From assembly GCF_014648095.1 (NCBI RefSeq), contig NZ_BMQL01000018.1:33853-97852 (forward strand): DNA of 64,000 nt, in the 5' to 3' direction. The notes below the pieces were generated by a model that ran no database searches, had not been told where the DNA came from, and worked only from the letters and a program-made list of their open reading frames with translations. Position numbers and translations under genes: made by a program. Each line of letters starts with the position of its first letter. Position 1 is the stretch's first letter. Below are positions 16,487 through 24,319 of this stretch, one piece after another. Origin of the DNA: Deinococcus ruber. Its GTDB lineage: Bacteria; Deinococcota; Deinococci; Deinococcales; Deinococcaceae.

Positions 16487-17541
16487 CGGTGCTTGCTTCT
16501 CCGTCATCTGAGATGACAACGCCGACCATCATTCCTGGTATTGCACAGGTGACCGAGCATCGCCGTCTGCCAGTGCAGCCGGTGTTTGATCGGAGCCGGG
16601 AGGAAGAATTCACGGCGCTGCTGGAGAAGTTGCCGGGGAAGGTGCAGGTGCTGGTGGAAGACCGCATCCGGGAAGTGGAAGAGATCAAGATGCAGGCGTT
16701 CGGTCCAGTGGAGGTGCTGTATCGCCACGCGCATGTGATCTATCCGGTGTCGCTGGATATGGACGAGATGGCGATGCTGGACGGCATCGGGGTGTGGCGT
16801 GCGGACGGGCGGTTGGGATTGGAGGGCACACTGCACCGCTTCGGGCGGATGGACACCATGCAGCAGACGAGTCTGGTGACGGTGCGGGTGGCCAAAGCGT
16901 TCGAGGGGTTGGCGGAACCGCTGCGTCCGTGGTTGGAGGCGGCGCAGAATGGCTTGATCATTCTGGGGTTGCCGGGGGCGGGCAAGACGGCGCTGCTGCG
17001 GGACTGTCTGCGGATTCTGGGCGAGCGGTTCGCGGGGCGGTTGTTCGTGAACGATTCGTCGAACGAGATTCTGGGCGATGGATTCCGGCCGCATCCGGTG
17101 ACGGGGTTGCTGAGTCGGGTGCCGATTGGGGATCCGGCGCTCCAGTTGTCGAAGTTGAATCAGACGGTGAAGAACTTCCAACCGCGGTGGATGGCGGTTG
17201 ATGAGGTGAGTGCGCCGGATGATGCGAGGGCGATTGCGTATGCACATTCGCGAGGCGCGCGGGCGGTGATGACGTGGCACGCGGGCAGTTTGAAGAGTGC
17301 GTTTGACGAGCAGGAAGAAAAAACCTTATGGCCCCTGATCCGCCGGAATGCCAAAGGCCTGACCGGCCCCCCCGTGGCGTCGCTCGGCATTCTGGTTCGG
17401 GGACGCGGCGAGTATGTGGTGTTCGAGAATCTGGAGGAGAGTTTCGCGGCGGTCGCGCAGGGCCAGTTACCTCATGGTGTGCAGGTGAGTGTGGCGCAGG
17501 CGGGTCGGTGGCAGCACCGCGAACAAGCCCTCACGGGTTGA
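16483..17541 (+). CDS. SpoIIIAA/Ycf45-type ATPase in the VirB11 position
   Basis: A 352-aa P-loop ATPase. Walker A GLPGAGKT lies at about residue 163, followed by VNDSSNEILGDGFRPHP, a signature of SpoIIIAA/Ycf45 proteins (DTSNEIxGDGxxPHP), then a Walker B-like WMAVDEVSAPDDARA and a THA-type WHAG motif. SpoIIIAA is distantly related to VirB11/GspE secretion ATPases. Its place at the end of the T4SS operon, overlapping the transglycosylase (ATGA), suggests it supplies the hexameric secretion ATPase. No canonical VirB11 is present. A terminator follows. Confidence 0.75.
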   Translation: MTVLASPSSEMTTPTIIPGIAQVTEHRRLPVQPVFDRSREEEFTALLEKLPGKVQVLVEDRIREVEEIKMQAFGPVEVLYRHAHVIYPVSLDMDEMAMLDGIGVWRADGRLGLEGTLHRFGRMDTMQQTSLVTVRVAKAFEGLAEPLRPWLEAAQNGLIILGLPGAGKTALLRDCLRILGERFAGRLFVNDSSNEILGDGFRPHPVTGLLSRVPIGDPALQLSKLNQTVKNFQPRWMAVDEVSAPDDARAIAYAHSRGARAVMTWHAGSLKSAFDEQEEKTLWPLIRRNAKGLTGPPVASLGILVRGRGEYVVFENLEESFAAVAQGQLPHGVQVSVAQAGRWQHREQALTG

Positions 17542-17557
17542 GTCCTGCATTGAGAAG

Positions 17558-17595
17558 GCAGCACGCTCACTTCCACTTGAGCGTGCTGCTTTTTT
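17558..17595 (+). terminator. Rho-independent terminator of the T4SS operon
   Basis: GCAGCACGCTCA pairs perfectly with TGAGCGTGCTGC around an 8-nt loop and is followed by TTTTTT. Confidence 0.9.
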
Positions 17596-17806
17596 ACGGT
17601 CTCCCTGTCAACGAGAGGACGTCAGCACGCTGGGTGCGTACGGTCAGGTCTGATCCCTCGTGCACAAACACGAAGGCCCTTCCGCTGTGGCACCCCTGCC
17701 GCCCCTTCTTCCTGCGCAGGCGGCATCGGTGCAACGACTGAACCTCCGAATCGTCACCAGGCTGTTCGACCCGACCATGGATGGACGTGCGGGGAGCAGC
17801 GTGTGT

Positions 17807-18202
17807 TCAAGGGCGATTTTCTGGATGCAAGGTGTAGATCACCAGATGGTGTCCATCCGGATCACGCGCGTCGAAGGTGCGCCCGAAGCCCTGCTCCTGA
17901 ATCTCCGTGACCATCACCCCGAAGGTCTGAAGCGCGGCATGCACTGTGTCCAGATCTTGCGTTTCAAATCCCAGTTCGATGTCGCCCGGTCCGGCGCGCT
18001 TCTCCGCCGCTTCTGTCTGTGCATCTTTGAGGCTGAGCGAACACCCGCTGGCTGTTTGCAGGATCAACATGGCCGGCGGCGCGGACCGCCGAACGTCAAG
18101 GGTCAATCCGAGCGCCTGTTCGTAGAAGCGCTGCGACACTTCAACATTGGTGACCAGGAGGTTGAGATTGCTCAGGGTGGTGGGTGCAGGGGATTGGGTC
18201 AT
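17807..18202 (-). CDS. VOC-superfamily (glyoxalase-like) protein
   Basis: A 131-aa single VOC module: NLNLLVTNVEVSQRFYEQAL, a middle strand GDIELGFETQDLD, and a closing FDARDPDGHHLVIY. Metal-ligand-like Glu/His residues are partly present. Such proteins include bleomycin-type resistance proteins and lyases. The start at 18202 overlaps the stop of the AraC-type gene (ATGA), so it is the second gene of a two-gene operon with its probable regulator. Confidence 0.8.
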   Translation of the reverse strand: MTQSPAPTTLSNLNLLVTNVEVSQRFYEQALGLTLDVRRSAPPAMLILQTASGCSLSLKDAQTEAAEKRAGPGDIELGFETQDLDTVHAALQTFGVMVTEIQEQGFGRTFDARDPDGHHLVIYTLHPENRP

Positions 18203-18945
18203 GGCATCAGCTTGGCAGACGCGGTGCTTGGTGTCTTGAAGTTTTCCGGCAGGGTATGGAGCTGTTGCCAGAGGTGTGTCGGCGTGCATCCAGTGAAGCG
18301 GCGGACCTCCCGAGACAGGTGGGCCTGATCGGCAAAGCCGAGCGCATAGGCGATGGTCGCGAAGTCCGGCTGTGGGTGAGCGTGCAAGGTGAGCAGGGTG
18401 CGTTCAATGCGGAGGAGGCGCTGCAGGGATTGGAAGGTGCAGCCGAGTTGCGCACGGCACTGACGTTCGAGCCAACGCTCGGATCGACCGGTCAGGTCTT
18501 CGAGCATCGCCAGTGGCACCCGCTGTGGTGTGCAGAGCAGCTGATCGACGGCAGCGGTGAAGCGGGTAGGCCTCCGGGCATCCTCTGCCTGAACGAACCA
18601 AACCGTGACCGCTTCAGTCGCGCCGGAGAGGTCGCCCGTGTCGAGTGCGGCGAAGACCGAACGCAACGCTGGGCGTCGTTCAAGATTCGGCGTCGCAAGG
18701 AGCGTCTGCACACATGGCAGCATCCAGGGAAGCAGCCGGACGCGCAGCGCTGCTCCTTGAGGAAGGTGCAGCTCTTGCGGTTGCCACTGGAGACCGAGTG
18801 AAGACAGGGCCTGGGGATGGTCTGGGCGAGGCGTTTGAATGACGAGGTCGAGGTGAGCATCCGGCCAGAGGGTGCGGCGAACAGGATGCTGGAGGTGGGT
18901 CGCCGTGATGCCTTGTACCCCCTCGATCTGGAGTGAGGTTGACAT
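18199..18945 (-). CDS. AraC-family transcriptional regulator
   Basis: A 248-aa protein with an N-terminal AraC_binding-like domain (LWPDAHLDLVIQ, about residues 20-140) and two C-terminal helix-turn-helix units: GRSERWLERQCRAQLGCTFQ and FATIAYALGFADQAHLSREV, the second being the AraC signature. ATG 18945 is chosen over the longer frame because homologues start near such positions; the ribosome site is weak. It is followed by the coupled VOC gene, its likely target. Confidence 0.85.
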   Translation of the reverse strand: MSTSLQIEGVQGITATHLQHPVRRTLWPDAHLDLVIQTPRPDHPQALSSLGLQWQPQELHLPQGAALRVRLLPWMLPCVQTLLATPNLERRPALRSVFAALDTGDLSGATEAVTVWFVQAEDARRPTRFTAAVDQLLCTPQRVPLAMLEDLTGRSERWLERQCRAQLGCTFQSLQRLLRIERTLLTLHAHPQPDFATIAYALGFADQAHLSREVRRFTGCTPTHLWQQLHTLPENFKTPSTASAKLMP

Positions 18946-19052
18946 CACTTGTCTCTGAACGTTGCGTCCTGAGTCAGTGTCGTTAGCACGTGTCGACCGG
19001 AGAGCAGGCATCCCTCACGATAGCGGTGTTCAGTTTTGGAAACACAGTCCGC

Positions 19053-19667
19053 TGATCAGTGAGTGGCACTGAGGTATTGACGCGCGATCTCTTTGCCCGC
19101 GGCGGTGGTGACGATGGTGATGACGCCCTGCTCGTTGCCACTGAGGAACAGACTGAACTGCTGATGATAGGTGCCGCAGGGACCCGTGACATCCAGGGCG
19201 ATGAACCCGCCGCCACGCCATGGAAGATCGACGAACAAAGCGGATGATCCTGGGTCACTGTGCCGTGCGGTGCTAGTGAGGGCGAGGGTTGGCCCGGCGA
19301 GGCGCTGATCCGTGCCGAGGGGTCCGCGATTTGCGTACACCGGTAAGGCGTGGAGACGGAGCATCTCGGGAGATGCTGACTGGATATTGGTCTGGAGTAG
19401 TTCGGTGGCCTGTGTATACGCGGCGGCGAGATTGGGGGCAGCGGACTGCGCGAAGTCGAGTGCAATGGTGAGAGTGTTATTTGCCAGTCCCCAGCCGGGG
19501 GTGCCGTGCACGAAGTTGGTACAAGTGGTGACGAGGTGCGCGGCGTTGCGGCCCTCTTGCCAACTGTGCAGGGTCGAGGTGGTGAGCCAGGGCAGCAGGA
19601 TCGCAGCAACCATCGAGAAGAAGGCATGCGTGGGGCGTGTGCGAAGGCTGTCACGCCAAGTGTTCAT
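19053..19667 (-). CDS. Membrane-anchored extracytoplasmic protein
   Basis: A 204-aa protein with one N-terminal transmembrane segment (AFFSMVAAILLPWL, about residues 14-30) and a globular extracytoplasmic domain with two Cys. It starts at ATG 19667, just inside the end of the 20172 gene (stop about 19696), so the two probably form an operon. No family is recognised. Confidence 0.5.
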
Positions 19668-19695
19668 GCGGGCCACGACGACTTCCGTGGCGTGA

Positions 19696-20172
19696 TCACG
19701 AAGGCGTTGTCGGGGACACGACAGTGACGGGCGTGAGCTGAGAGCGACCCTGCTTCTGAATGGCGAGGAGCAGGAGTTCCTGATTGCGCTTGATCTGCTG
19801 CAGGTCATCAAGAATGGTGAGGAGTTCAGCAGGTGCGGTTGGGGAGGGTTCGTTCAGGGGGTGCTGCCCTTGCAGGAACGGACGAGTCAACTCGGACGCG
19901 TCAAGAGAGTTGAAGAAGGAAGCCGCGAAATTGACGAGGTCCGGGAGGTGCCGTTGTGTGAGTGTTAGTAGTTGCTTGACGGAGAGATTGAGGTGATGGG
20001 CGAGGCGGTAGGTGTGGATGATTTCTTGAAATTGCTCAGGGGTGAGGGCGACACTGTTGTGCGCTTGTCGAACGGGCGCGAGCGTCTTGGCCATCAGGCA
20101 GGTCGAAGCGAGCGACATCGCTGAGCGGCGAGCGAGTCCAAGTTCGTGGGCAAGATCATCGATCGTGTGCAT
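19696..20172 (-). CDS. Hypothetical helical protein with possible HTH
   Basis: A 158-aa protein rich in helices. The start HTIDDLAHELGLARRSAMSLAS looks like a MerR-type or plasmid-partition helix-turn-helix. The C-terminal third (LLTILDDLQQIKRNQELLLLAIQKQ) is a likely coiled coil. ATG 20172 is fixed by the CGTCACCTTGAATGCA leader. It is transcribed away from the 32-bp repeats, the usual place of a gene whose product binds such repeats, but no direct evidence of binding exists. Confidence 0.5.
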   Translation of the reverse strand: MHTIDDLAHELGLARRSAMSLASTCLMAKTLAPVRQAHNSVALTPEQFQEIIHTYRLAHHLNLSVKQLLTLTQRHLPDLVNFAASFFNSLDASELTRPFLQGQHPLNEPSPTAPAELLTILDDLQQIKRNQELLLLAIQKQGRSQLTPVTVVSPTTPS

Positions 20173-20203
20173 CTCTTCGAGCGTAGGTGCATTCAAGGTG
20201 ACG
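20173..20203 (-). promoter_or_regulatory. CACCTTGA-class 31-nt leader
   Basis: On the minus strand CGTCACCTTGAATGCACC begins 31 nt before ATG 20172. Confidence 0.6.
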
Positions 20204-20236
20204 CTCGACAAGTGCGGTTGGAGATGCAGAACACCG

Positions 20237-20396
20237 TTGGCTGTGCTGGCGGCGCGAACGGCCAACACTTGGCTGTGCTGGCGGCGCGAACGGCCAACAC
20301 TTGGCTGTGCTGGCGGCGCGAACGGCCAACACTTGGCTGTGCTGGCAGCGCGAACGGCCAACACTTGGCTGTGCTGGCAGCGCGAACAGCCAACAC
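20237..20396. repeat. Five tandem 32-bp repeats (iteron-like)
   Basis: The unit starts TTGGCTGTGCTGG and ends GAACGGCCAACAC; five copies lie end to end, with one or two substitutions in copies 4 and 5. Each unit carries a short dyad (TTGGC...GCCAA). The 32-bp length is not a multiple of three, so the repeat is not protein coding. It could be replication iterons, a centromere for a ParB-like protein, or an operator array. Confidence 0.85.
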
Positions 20397-20700
20397 GTTG
20401 CATAGCTCTAAAAGGCATCCTGGTTCTGTGTTGAGGCCAGTGGAGATCGCGATAAATACCGGTATTTTGATGAGAGCTTTTAGAATGTATGCGAATAGGG
20501 ATTTACAGAAACTGGAGGTACGTCGAACCGGATAGCAGTGAATCTCCGCTGATGTGTTTTGGGGTGTGGTTTTTTGCGCTGGGTGGGTGCGGAAGCGTTA
20601 CATGTCGGTGTTTTTTCTATTTGTTTGGCGTTGTAGTGTGTTACGTAAATCGGTTTGTTTTGCAGTGTATATGTTAGGGCATCTGTGAGTGAACGCTGAG
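20397..20700. other. AT-rich region beside the 32-bp repeats, candidate origin
   Basis: About 300 bp clearly richer in A+T than the rest of the window, with T-runs (GGTTTTTTGC, GTTTTTTCTATTTG), a perfect palindrome AAATACCGGTATTT at 20454-20467, and an inverted pair CTCTAAAAG / CTTTTAGA. No gene is supported. Position between iteron-like repeats and the start of the plus-strand gene series suggests an origin of replication, partition site or the main promoter of that series. Confidence 0.5.
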
Positions 20701-20703
20701 ACG

Positions 20704-20729
20704 TGGCCCGCGCGGGGCGCGTGCCGGGC
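20704..20729 (+). promoter_or_regulatory. Hairpin leader 1 (degenerate)
   Basis: TGGCCCGCGCGGGGC; the 3' arm ends at 20718, 11 nt before ATG 20730. The stem is shorter than in the other copies. Confidence 0.55.
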
Positions 20730-21026
20730 ATGGGCATGTCACACGTCAACGCTCAGGTGCGCCACGATACGCAGACGCTTCATTTGCTCGCCGGGTACGA
20801 CCCGCCACTCGGGGTGTCCTTCCTCGATGTGTTCGATGCGGCGGAACCCGACGAGCCACTGTACACGAGTCTGTTTGAGCACCCGCTCGGCCTGAGCCGC
20901 TCCGGTGAAGGAGAGTTGCGTGCGGATCTGGAAGCGTGGAAATTGCCGGTGCTGCCGATCATGGCCGCAGTGCAGGCGTTGGGACTGACCGTCAATACCT
21001 TCCTCCAGCTCGGAACCCTGCCATGA
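20730..21026 (+). CDS. Hypothetical 98-aa protein, first of the hairpin-leader series
   Basis: The frame could start at GTG 20703, but that lies within the leader; the 11-nt hairpin rule points to ATG 20730. The product is small, soluble and acidic (DVFDAAEPDEPLYTSLFEHP). Its stop overlaps the start of the next gene (ATGA). No family is recognised. Confidence 0.55.
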   Translation: MGMSHVNAQVRHDTQTLHLLAGYDPPLGVSFLDVFDAAEPDEPLYTSLFEHPLGLSRSGEGELRADLEAWKLPVLPIMAAVQALGLTVNTFLQLGTLP

Positions 21027-21262
21027 TCGAGGTTGATCAAGAGGAACGGCGGGACGCAGCACGTGCGGCGGTGCGGCGGTTGAGCCAAGAAGTGGTCGAG
21101 GCCTACCCAACCGTCGAGGCACTCCCGGTCTTGCGGTCACTCGTTCGCTCGCACCTGTCTGCTGATCTGCAGTCGGTCTTGCCGGAGGACGAGCAGGATG
21201 CGCTGCTCACGCACAGCCTGCGCAACGCCCTCACCGTTCGCTGGCTCCGCACCACCGAGTAA
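21023..21262 (+). CDS. Hypothetical 79-aa helical protein
   Basis: Starts at ATG 21023, overlapping the previous stop (ATGA). The product is all-helical and charged (VDQEERRDAARAAVRRLSQE). It has no leader hairpin of its own, as expected for a coupled second gene. Function unknown. Confidence 0.5.
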   Translation: MIEVDQEERRDAARAAVRRLSQEVVEAYPTVEALPVLRSLVRSHLSADLQSVLPEDEQDALLTHSLRNALTVRWLRTTE

Positions 21263-21269
21263 CCAGGCG

Positions 21270-21302
21270 TGGCCCGGTCAACCACCGGGCCCGGTCGCGT
21301 GC
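21270..21302 (+). promoter_or_regulatory. Hairpin leader 2
   Basis: GGCCCGGT / ACCGGGCC, 8-bp stem with 5-nt loop (21271-21291), 11 nt before ATG 21303. Confidence 0.75.
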
Positions 21303-21674
21303 ATGCCCCTCACCCGCTCGGCCGCTGCTCGCACCTCCACCCCCGTCGCTCGCCCCGCGCTGGACCCCGCGTGGACCTTGCTGATGATCAGCAAGCACGT
21401 GGCGTTGCACCGTCACCTCCCGCGACTGACGGCGGCCGAACGCATCCTGTTTGAGCTGCCGCTGCATGATGCGCGCTTCGCCTTTGATGTGCGTGAAACC
21501 GAGCAGCTCATTCTGGGCCGCCTCGAGGAAGCATGGCCGACAGCGCTGGCCCCGGTGACGGGGCCACGGCTTGTGCATGTCGACCATCCCACGTCCCGGT
21601 GCGCTGCTCTCGTTGATTCGCGAAACCACCGCCGACCCAGCCCGCACCCTCGCCGAAGCCGTCGTCCCCGGTGA
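21303..21674 (+). CDS. Hypothetical protein (up to 123 aa)
   Basis: ATG 21303 lies 11 nt after leader 2. The first 90 residues look coding (LRTAAERILFELPLHDARF-like helices), whereas the last 30 are Arg/His/Pro-rich and overlap the next gene and its hairpin. The 3' end may therefore be altered by a frameshift. No family is recognised. Confidence 0.45.
   Translation: MPLTRSAAARTSTPVARPALDPAWTLLMISKHVALHRHLPRLTAAERILFELPLHDARFAFDVRETEQLILGRLEEAWPTALAPVTGPRLVHVDHPTSRCAALVDSRNHRRPSPHPRRSRRPR
21547..21576 (+). promoter_or_regulatory. Hairpin leader 3 (inside the preceding frame)
   Basis: GGCCCC / GGGGCC, 6-bp stem plus T-A closing pair (21547-21566), 11 nt before ATG 21577. It lies within the open frame of the upstream gene. 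Confidence 0.7.
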
Positions 21675-21876
21675 GACCCTGTGGGATCAAGTGAATGCCT
21701 TCGCCGATCTGCTCCTCACGCGTCTCCCCTGTCCAGACGAACTCCTGCTGTCTGCCGAACCGGGGATTTATCTTCAGGCCTTTGATGTGATCTTCAACGG
21801 CGCGACCTGCGTGCGTCTGCTGCCGGGTGAGACTGCGCAGACCTTCCGGCTGTGTCACGAGTGGCGTCTCGGGTGA
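21577..21876 (+). CDS. Hypothetical 99-aa protein
   Basis: The ATG is fixed by leader 3. The product is mixed alpha/beta (IYLQAFDVIFNGATCVRLLPG) with no recognised family. It overlaps the upstream frame by about 98 nt in a different phase, and its stop overlaps a GTG at 21873. Confidence 0.5.
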   Translation: MSTIPRPGALLSLIRETTADPARTLAEAVVPGETLWDQVNAFADLLLTRLPCPDELLLSAEPGIYLQAFDVIFNGATCVRLLPGETAQTFRLCHEWRLG

Positions 21877-22070
21877 ACGTGCCGCAACAAGGCGACCTGC
21901 TCGAACGCGAGGGCGTGCGCTCTGAAGTGCGGCGCGTGTCGGTGCCGCGCAACGACCTCACCATCGTCCCCTCCTTTCCCACCCGCCGTCCATACCTCCG
22001 GACACTCTCGCTTACTCAGATCGGCGAGGCCCCTGGGCAGTACCGGCTGATCCCACGGGAGACACCATGA
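21873..22070 (+). CDS. Hypothetical 65-aa protein
   Basis: GTG 21873 overlaps the previous stop (GTGA) and its own stop overlaps ATG 22067 (ATGA). The product is basic, with no signal or transmembrane segment. It is called mainly because of the coupling at both ends. Confidence 0.4.
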   Translation: MNVPQQGDLLEREGVRSEVRRVSVPRNDLTIVPSFPTRRPYLRTLSLTQIGEAPGQYRLIPRETP

Positions 22071-22306
22071 CGTGCCGTGAGTTGGAACGCCTCGCCCGCC
22101 AACACTTGACCCTCGCGCTCGACTGGCAACAGCACGCCCATGCACATCCAGAAGATTTCATCGCCGACTTCGCGGCTCGCAGTCATGCCCGCGCCGCTCT
22201 CTCGGTCGCTGATCGTGCAGGTCGGCCACCGCGTCCGTTGGATCCCGTGATTCGTCGCGCGTCGGAAGGGGTGGCCCGGTTCCCCCGGGCCTGGTCGTGT
22301 GCATGA
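22067..22306 (+). CDS. Hypothetical 79-aa protein
   Basis: ATG 22067 is coupled to the previous stop. The first 55 residues are a helical segment (CRELERLARQHLTLALDWQQ). Its 3' end contains hairpin leader 4, and its stop overlaps ATG 22303 (ATGA), so the next gene has both a hairpin and a coupled start. Confidence 0.45.
   Translation: MTCRELERLARQHLTLALDWQQHAHAHPEDFIADFAARSHARAALSVADRAGRPPRPLDPVIRRASEGVARFPRAWSCA
22272..22302 (+). promoter_or_regulatory. Hairpin leader 4
   Basis: GGCCCGG / CCGGGCC, 7-bp stem with 5-nt loop (22273-22291), 11 nt before ATG 22303. Confidence 0.75.
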
Positions 22307-22925
22307 ATGGAATGCTCTCTGGGTGTGTCCTCGAAGCCAAGCGTCTCAACGATGGCAGTGCGTTGCTCAAGTTAGCGGGTATCACGGCCAACGATCACAA
22401 GGGCGTCACGTGGATCCTGCAGGTGAAGTTCATTGCTCGCCTGGCCCCAGCGACGCTGCCTGAGGTGGGATGGATCGTCCGCATTCCCTGCATCGCGACC
22501 CACGTGGTGTTCGATGTCCGAGGTCAGAAGGCGAGCCGGGTGGACATCTTCGGCCGGAGCATCGAGCCGATGCGCGGGGCGGTGGAGCAGCGGGGCAAGG
22601 TGTCGTTCCTGCTGAACGCGCAGAACAGCTTTGTGTTCGAGGGTCACCTGGTGCGTGCGCCGATCCGCAAACCGATGGGTGTGACCGAAGCGCGCGTGAG
22701 TGTGCTGGATCGCCGAGGTCAGGCACATTACTTCAACTGCGAGGCGTGGCGCGACGTCGGTCAGCAGCTCGCACATCGGACGGCGGGGCGGAGCTGAGCT
22801 TCACCTGCCTGTTGCGGCGCGACCGAGTCGAGCGGGCGAACGAGGAGACGCGGGTGTTCGACATCATGGAGGTGCAGCGCGTGGAAGCGACGAGTCTGCG
22901 CAGCACCGCGCAAGCTGCCGACTGA
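22303..22925 (+). CDS. SSB-like protein with two OB folds, split by a -1 frameshift
   Basis: The zero frame stops at 22797 (164 aa), but a -1 shift at the GGGG run 22785-22788 continues with AELSFTCLLRRDRVE and ends at 22925. Joined, the second half reads YFNCEAWRDVGQQL...FTCLLRRDRVERANEETRVFDIMEVQRVE, which follows the single-stranded DNA-binding protein OB-fold pattern (xFxxxAWR ... GxLxxR ... ExxRVE). The first half may be another OB fold; Deinococcus SSB proteins have two. The break may be a mutation, a sequencing error, or programmed slippage. It is expected to bind single-stranded DNA in plasmid replication or transfer. Confidence 0.55.
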
Positions 22926-22954
22926 TCCGCGCGGTCTTGCTGGTGGGACAGACG

Positions 22955-22984
22955 TGGCCCGCTTCGCCGGGCCTCGCGTCATGC
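22955..22984 (+). promoter_or_regulatory. Hairpin leader 5
   Basis: GGCCCG / CGGGCC, 6-bp stem (22956-22973), 11 nt before ATG 22985; another ATG at 22981 is only 7 nt away. Confidence 0.75.
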
Positions 22985-23305
22985 ATGAGCCGAATCAGCG
23001 ACTTCTTGCGTGGTGCTCCTGTCCTCGCCGAGACCTTCACGGACGATGAATTGGACGCGTTGGTGGATGCACAGACCGAGGCGATGTTTGAGGAATGGAG
23101 TACTCGCCTCCTGGCCAGCCTCACCTTGAATGTCCAGCGCACGCCGTTGGACGATCCGCGCATCGCCCAGCGGTGTCGCAAAACCACCGCGCTCCCACGC
23201 CAGGGTGTCGCGCCCTGGAACACCGCCGTTCGTGTGGGCACGCCGCCGCTGCACAAACAGCCGTGGGACTGTCCTTGGCCCACATCCCCGAACACCCGGT
23301 GGTGA
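22985..23305 (+). CDS. Hypothetical 106-aa protein
   Basis: The start follows leader 5 at the standard distance. The first 60 residues are acidic and helical (FTDDELDALVDAQTEAMFEE), the remainder is basic. Function unknown. The next hairpin begins 8 nt after its stop. Confidence 0.5.
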   Translation: MSRISDFLRGAPVLAETFTDDELDALVDAQTEAMFEEWSTRLLASLTLNVQRTPLDDPRIAQRCRKTTALPRQGVAPWNTAVRVGTPPLHKQPWDCPWPTSPNTRW

Positions 23306-23311
23306 CAGACA

Positions 23312-23341
23312 TGGCCCGCTTCGCCGGGCCTGGTCTTGTGC
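23312..23341 (+). promoter_or_regulatory. Hairpin leader 6
   Basis: GGCCCG / CGGGCC with the same CTTCGC loop as leader 5 (23313-23330), 11 nt before ATG 23342. Confidence 0.75.
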
Positions 23342-23860
23342 ATGCAGAACGATCACTTCACGGTGGTTCGGGACGTTCAGGGGATCAATCTTGAACTGGG
23401 GGTGATCATCGCGCTGGGCGACACGGTTCTGGATGCGATGCGCCGAGCAACCACAGCGCTGGCGTCTGGCCCCGCGTCCGCTCTTGAGCTGCTGATCTTC
23501 AGCAACGATCCCCAGAGACCACTGGAAGTCATCTGCCCAATGGATCTCCTGCTGGCACCAAGTCTGGTCGTCCGAGTGTGGCCGGGCGAAGGAACCGACC
23601 CTGCAGCAGGCGAGCGAGCACCGTATCACCTGGAGGTGATGACCGTCACCTGCTCGGACGACGGCGTGGTCTGGCGGCACGTCAATCGGCCAACGACCTA
23701 CTGTGAACTGGGTCGCGCCTTGGCTGCGAGCACGATCAATGCGACCCTCTTGCAGTCACCCACCGATTCGCCAAACACCTACGCGACGAGTCCTGTGTCG
23801 GTCCGGATGTTCCACAGTGCGCTGATCTACGCCAGTCCATGGCGGGTGTTTCAGGCGTGA
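23342..23860 (+). CDS. Hypothetical 172-aa protein
   Basis: The start is fixed by leader 6. The product is alpha/beta with strands (LELGVIIALGDTVLDAMRRA; LLLAPSLVVRVWPGEG) and has no signal peptide. No family is recognised. It lies just upstream of the NADAR gene. Confidence 0.5.
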   Translation: MQNDHFTVVRDVQGINLELGVIIALGDTVLDAMRRATTALASGPASALELLIFSNDPQRPLEVICPMDLLLAPSLVVRVWPGEGTDPAAGERAPYHLEVMTVTCSDDGVVWRHVNRPTTYCELGRALAASTINATLLQSPTDSPNTYATSPVSVRMFHSALIYASPWRVFQA

Positions 23861-23866
23861 CAGGTG

Positions 23867-23896
23867 TGGCCCGCGCCGCCGGGCCCGGTCACGCGG
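23867..23896 (+). promoter_or_regulatory. Hairpin leader 7
   Basis: GGCCCG / CGGGCC (23868-23885), 11 nt before ATG 23897. Confidence 0.75.
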
Positions 23897-24295
23897 ATGG
23901 AGATCACGCGCTTCGACGGCGAGTTCCGTTGGTTGTCGAATTTCTTTCCGGCCCCGATCCGCATGTCAGGCCTGATCTTCCCCTGTGTCGAGAATGCGTA
24001 TCAGGCCGCAAAGACCCTAGATCATGCGGCTCGGCTTCCGTTCGTGACGCTGACGCCCGGTGCCGCGAAACGGGCGGGCCGTACGTTGGTGCTGCGCCCG
24101 GACTGGGACAGTCTGCGCTTCGAAATCCTGCTCGCGATGCTGCGGCGGAAGTTTCGCGCTGGCAGTTTGCTGGCTGATCAGGTACTGGCCACCGGGACGT
24201 GTCAGCTGATCGAGGGCAACACCTGGGGCGACCGGGTGTATGGTGTTGATCTGCGAACCGGGATTGGGGAGAACCACTTATTGATACCTGCATAA
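23897..24295 (+). pseudogene. NADAR-domain protein, 5' part, interrupted by transposon
   Basis: The 128 intact codons encode a NADAR (YbiA-like) domain: FDGEFRWLSNFFPAPI, CVENAYQAAKTLD, VLRPDWDSLRFEIL and EGNTWGDRVYG are family motifs. NADAR proteins are N-glycosidases; some remove ADP-ribose from guanine in DNA, opposing DarT-type toxins or phage defence. At TTA 24278-24280 the gene is cut by the composite element; the frame then runs five codons into the element. The missing C-terminus is at 28538-28615. Confidence 0.85.
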
Positions 24296-24319
24296 GTTGG
24301 GGACAGGGTAGACTGAGAG

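Noticed and set aside
20237..20396. Possible CRISPR array (regular repeats of about 32 bp)
   Set aside because: The repeats are directly adjacent, without unique spacers, and no cas gene is nearby.
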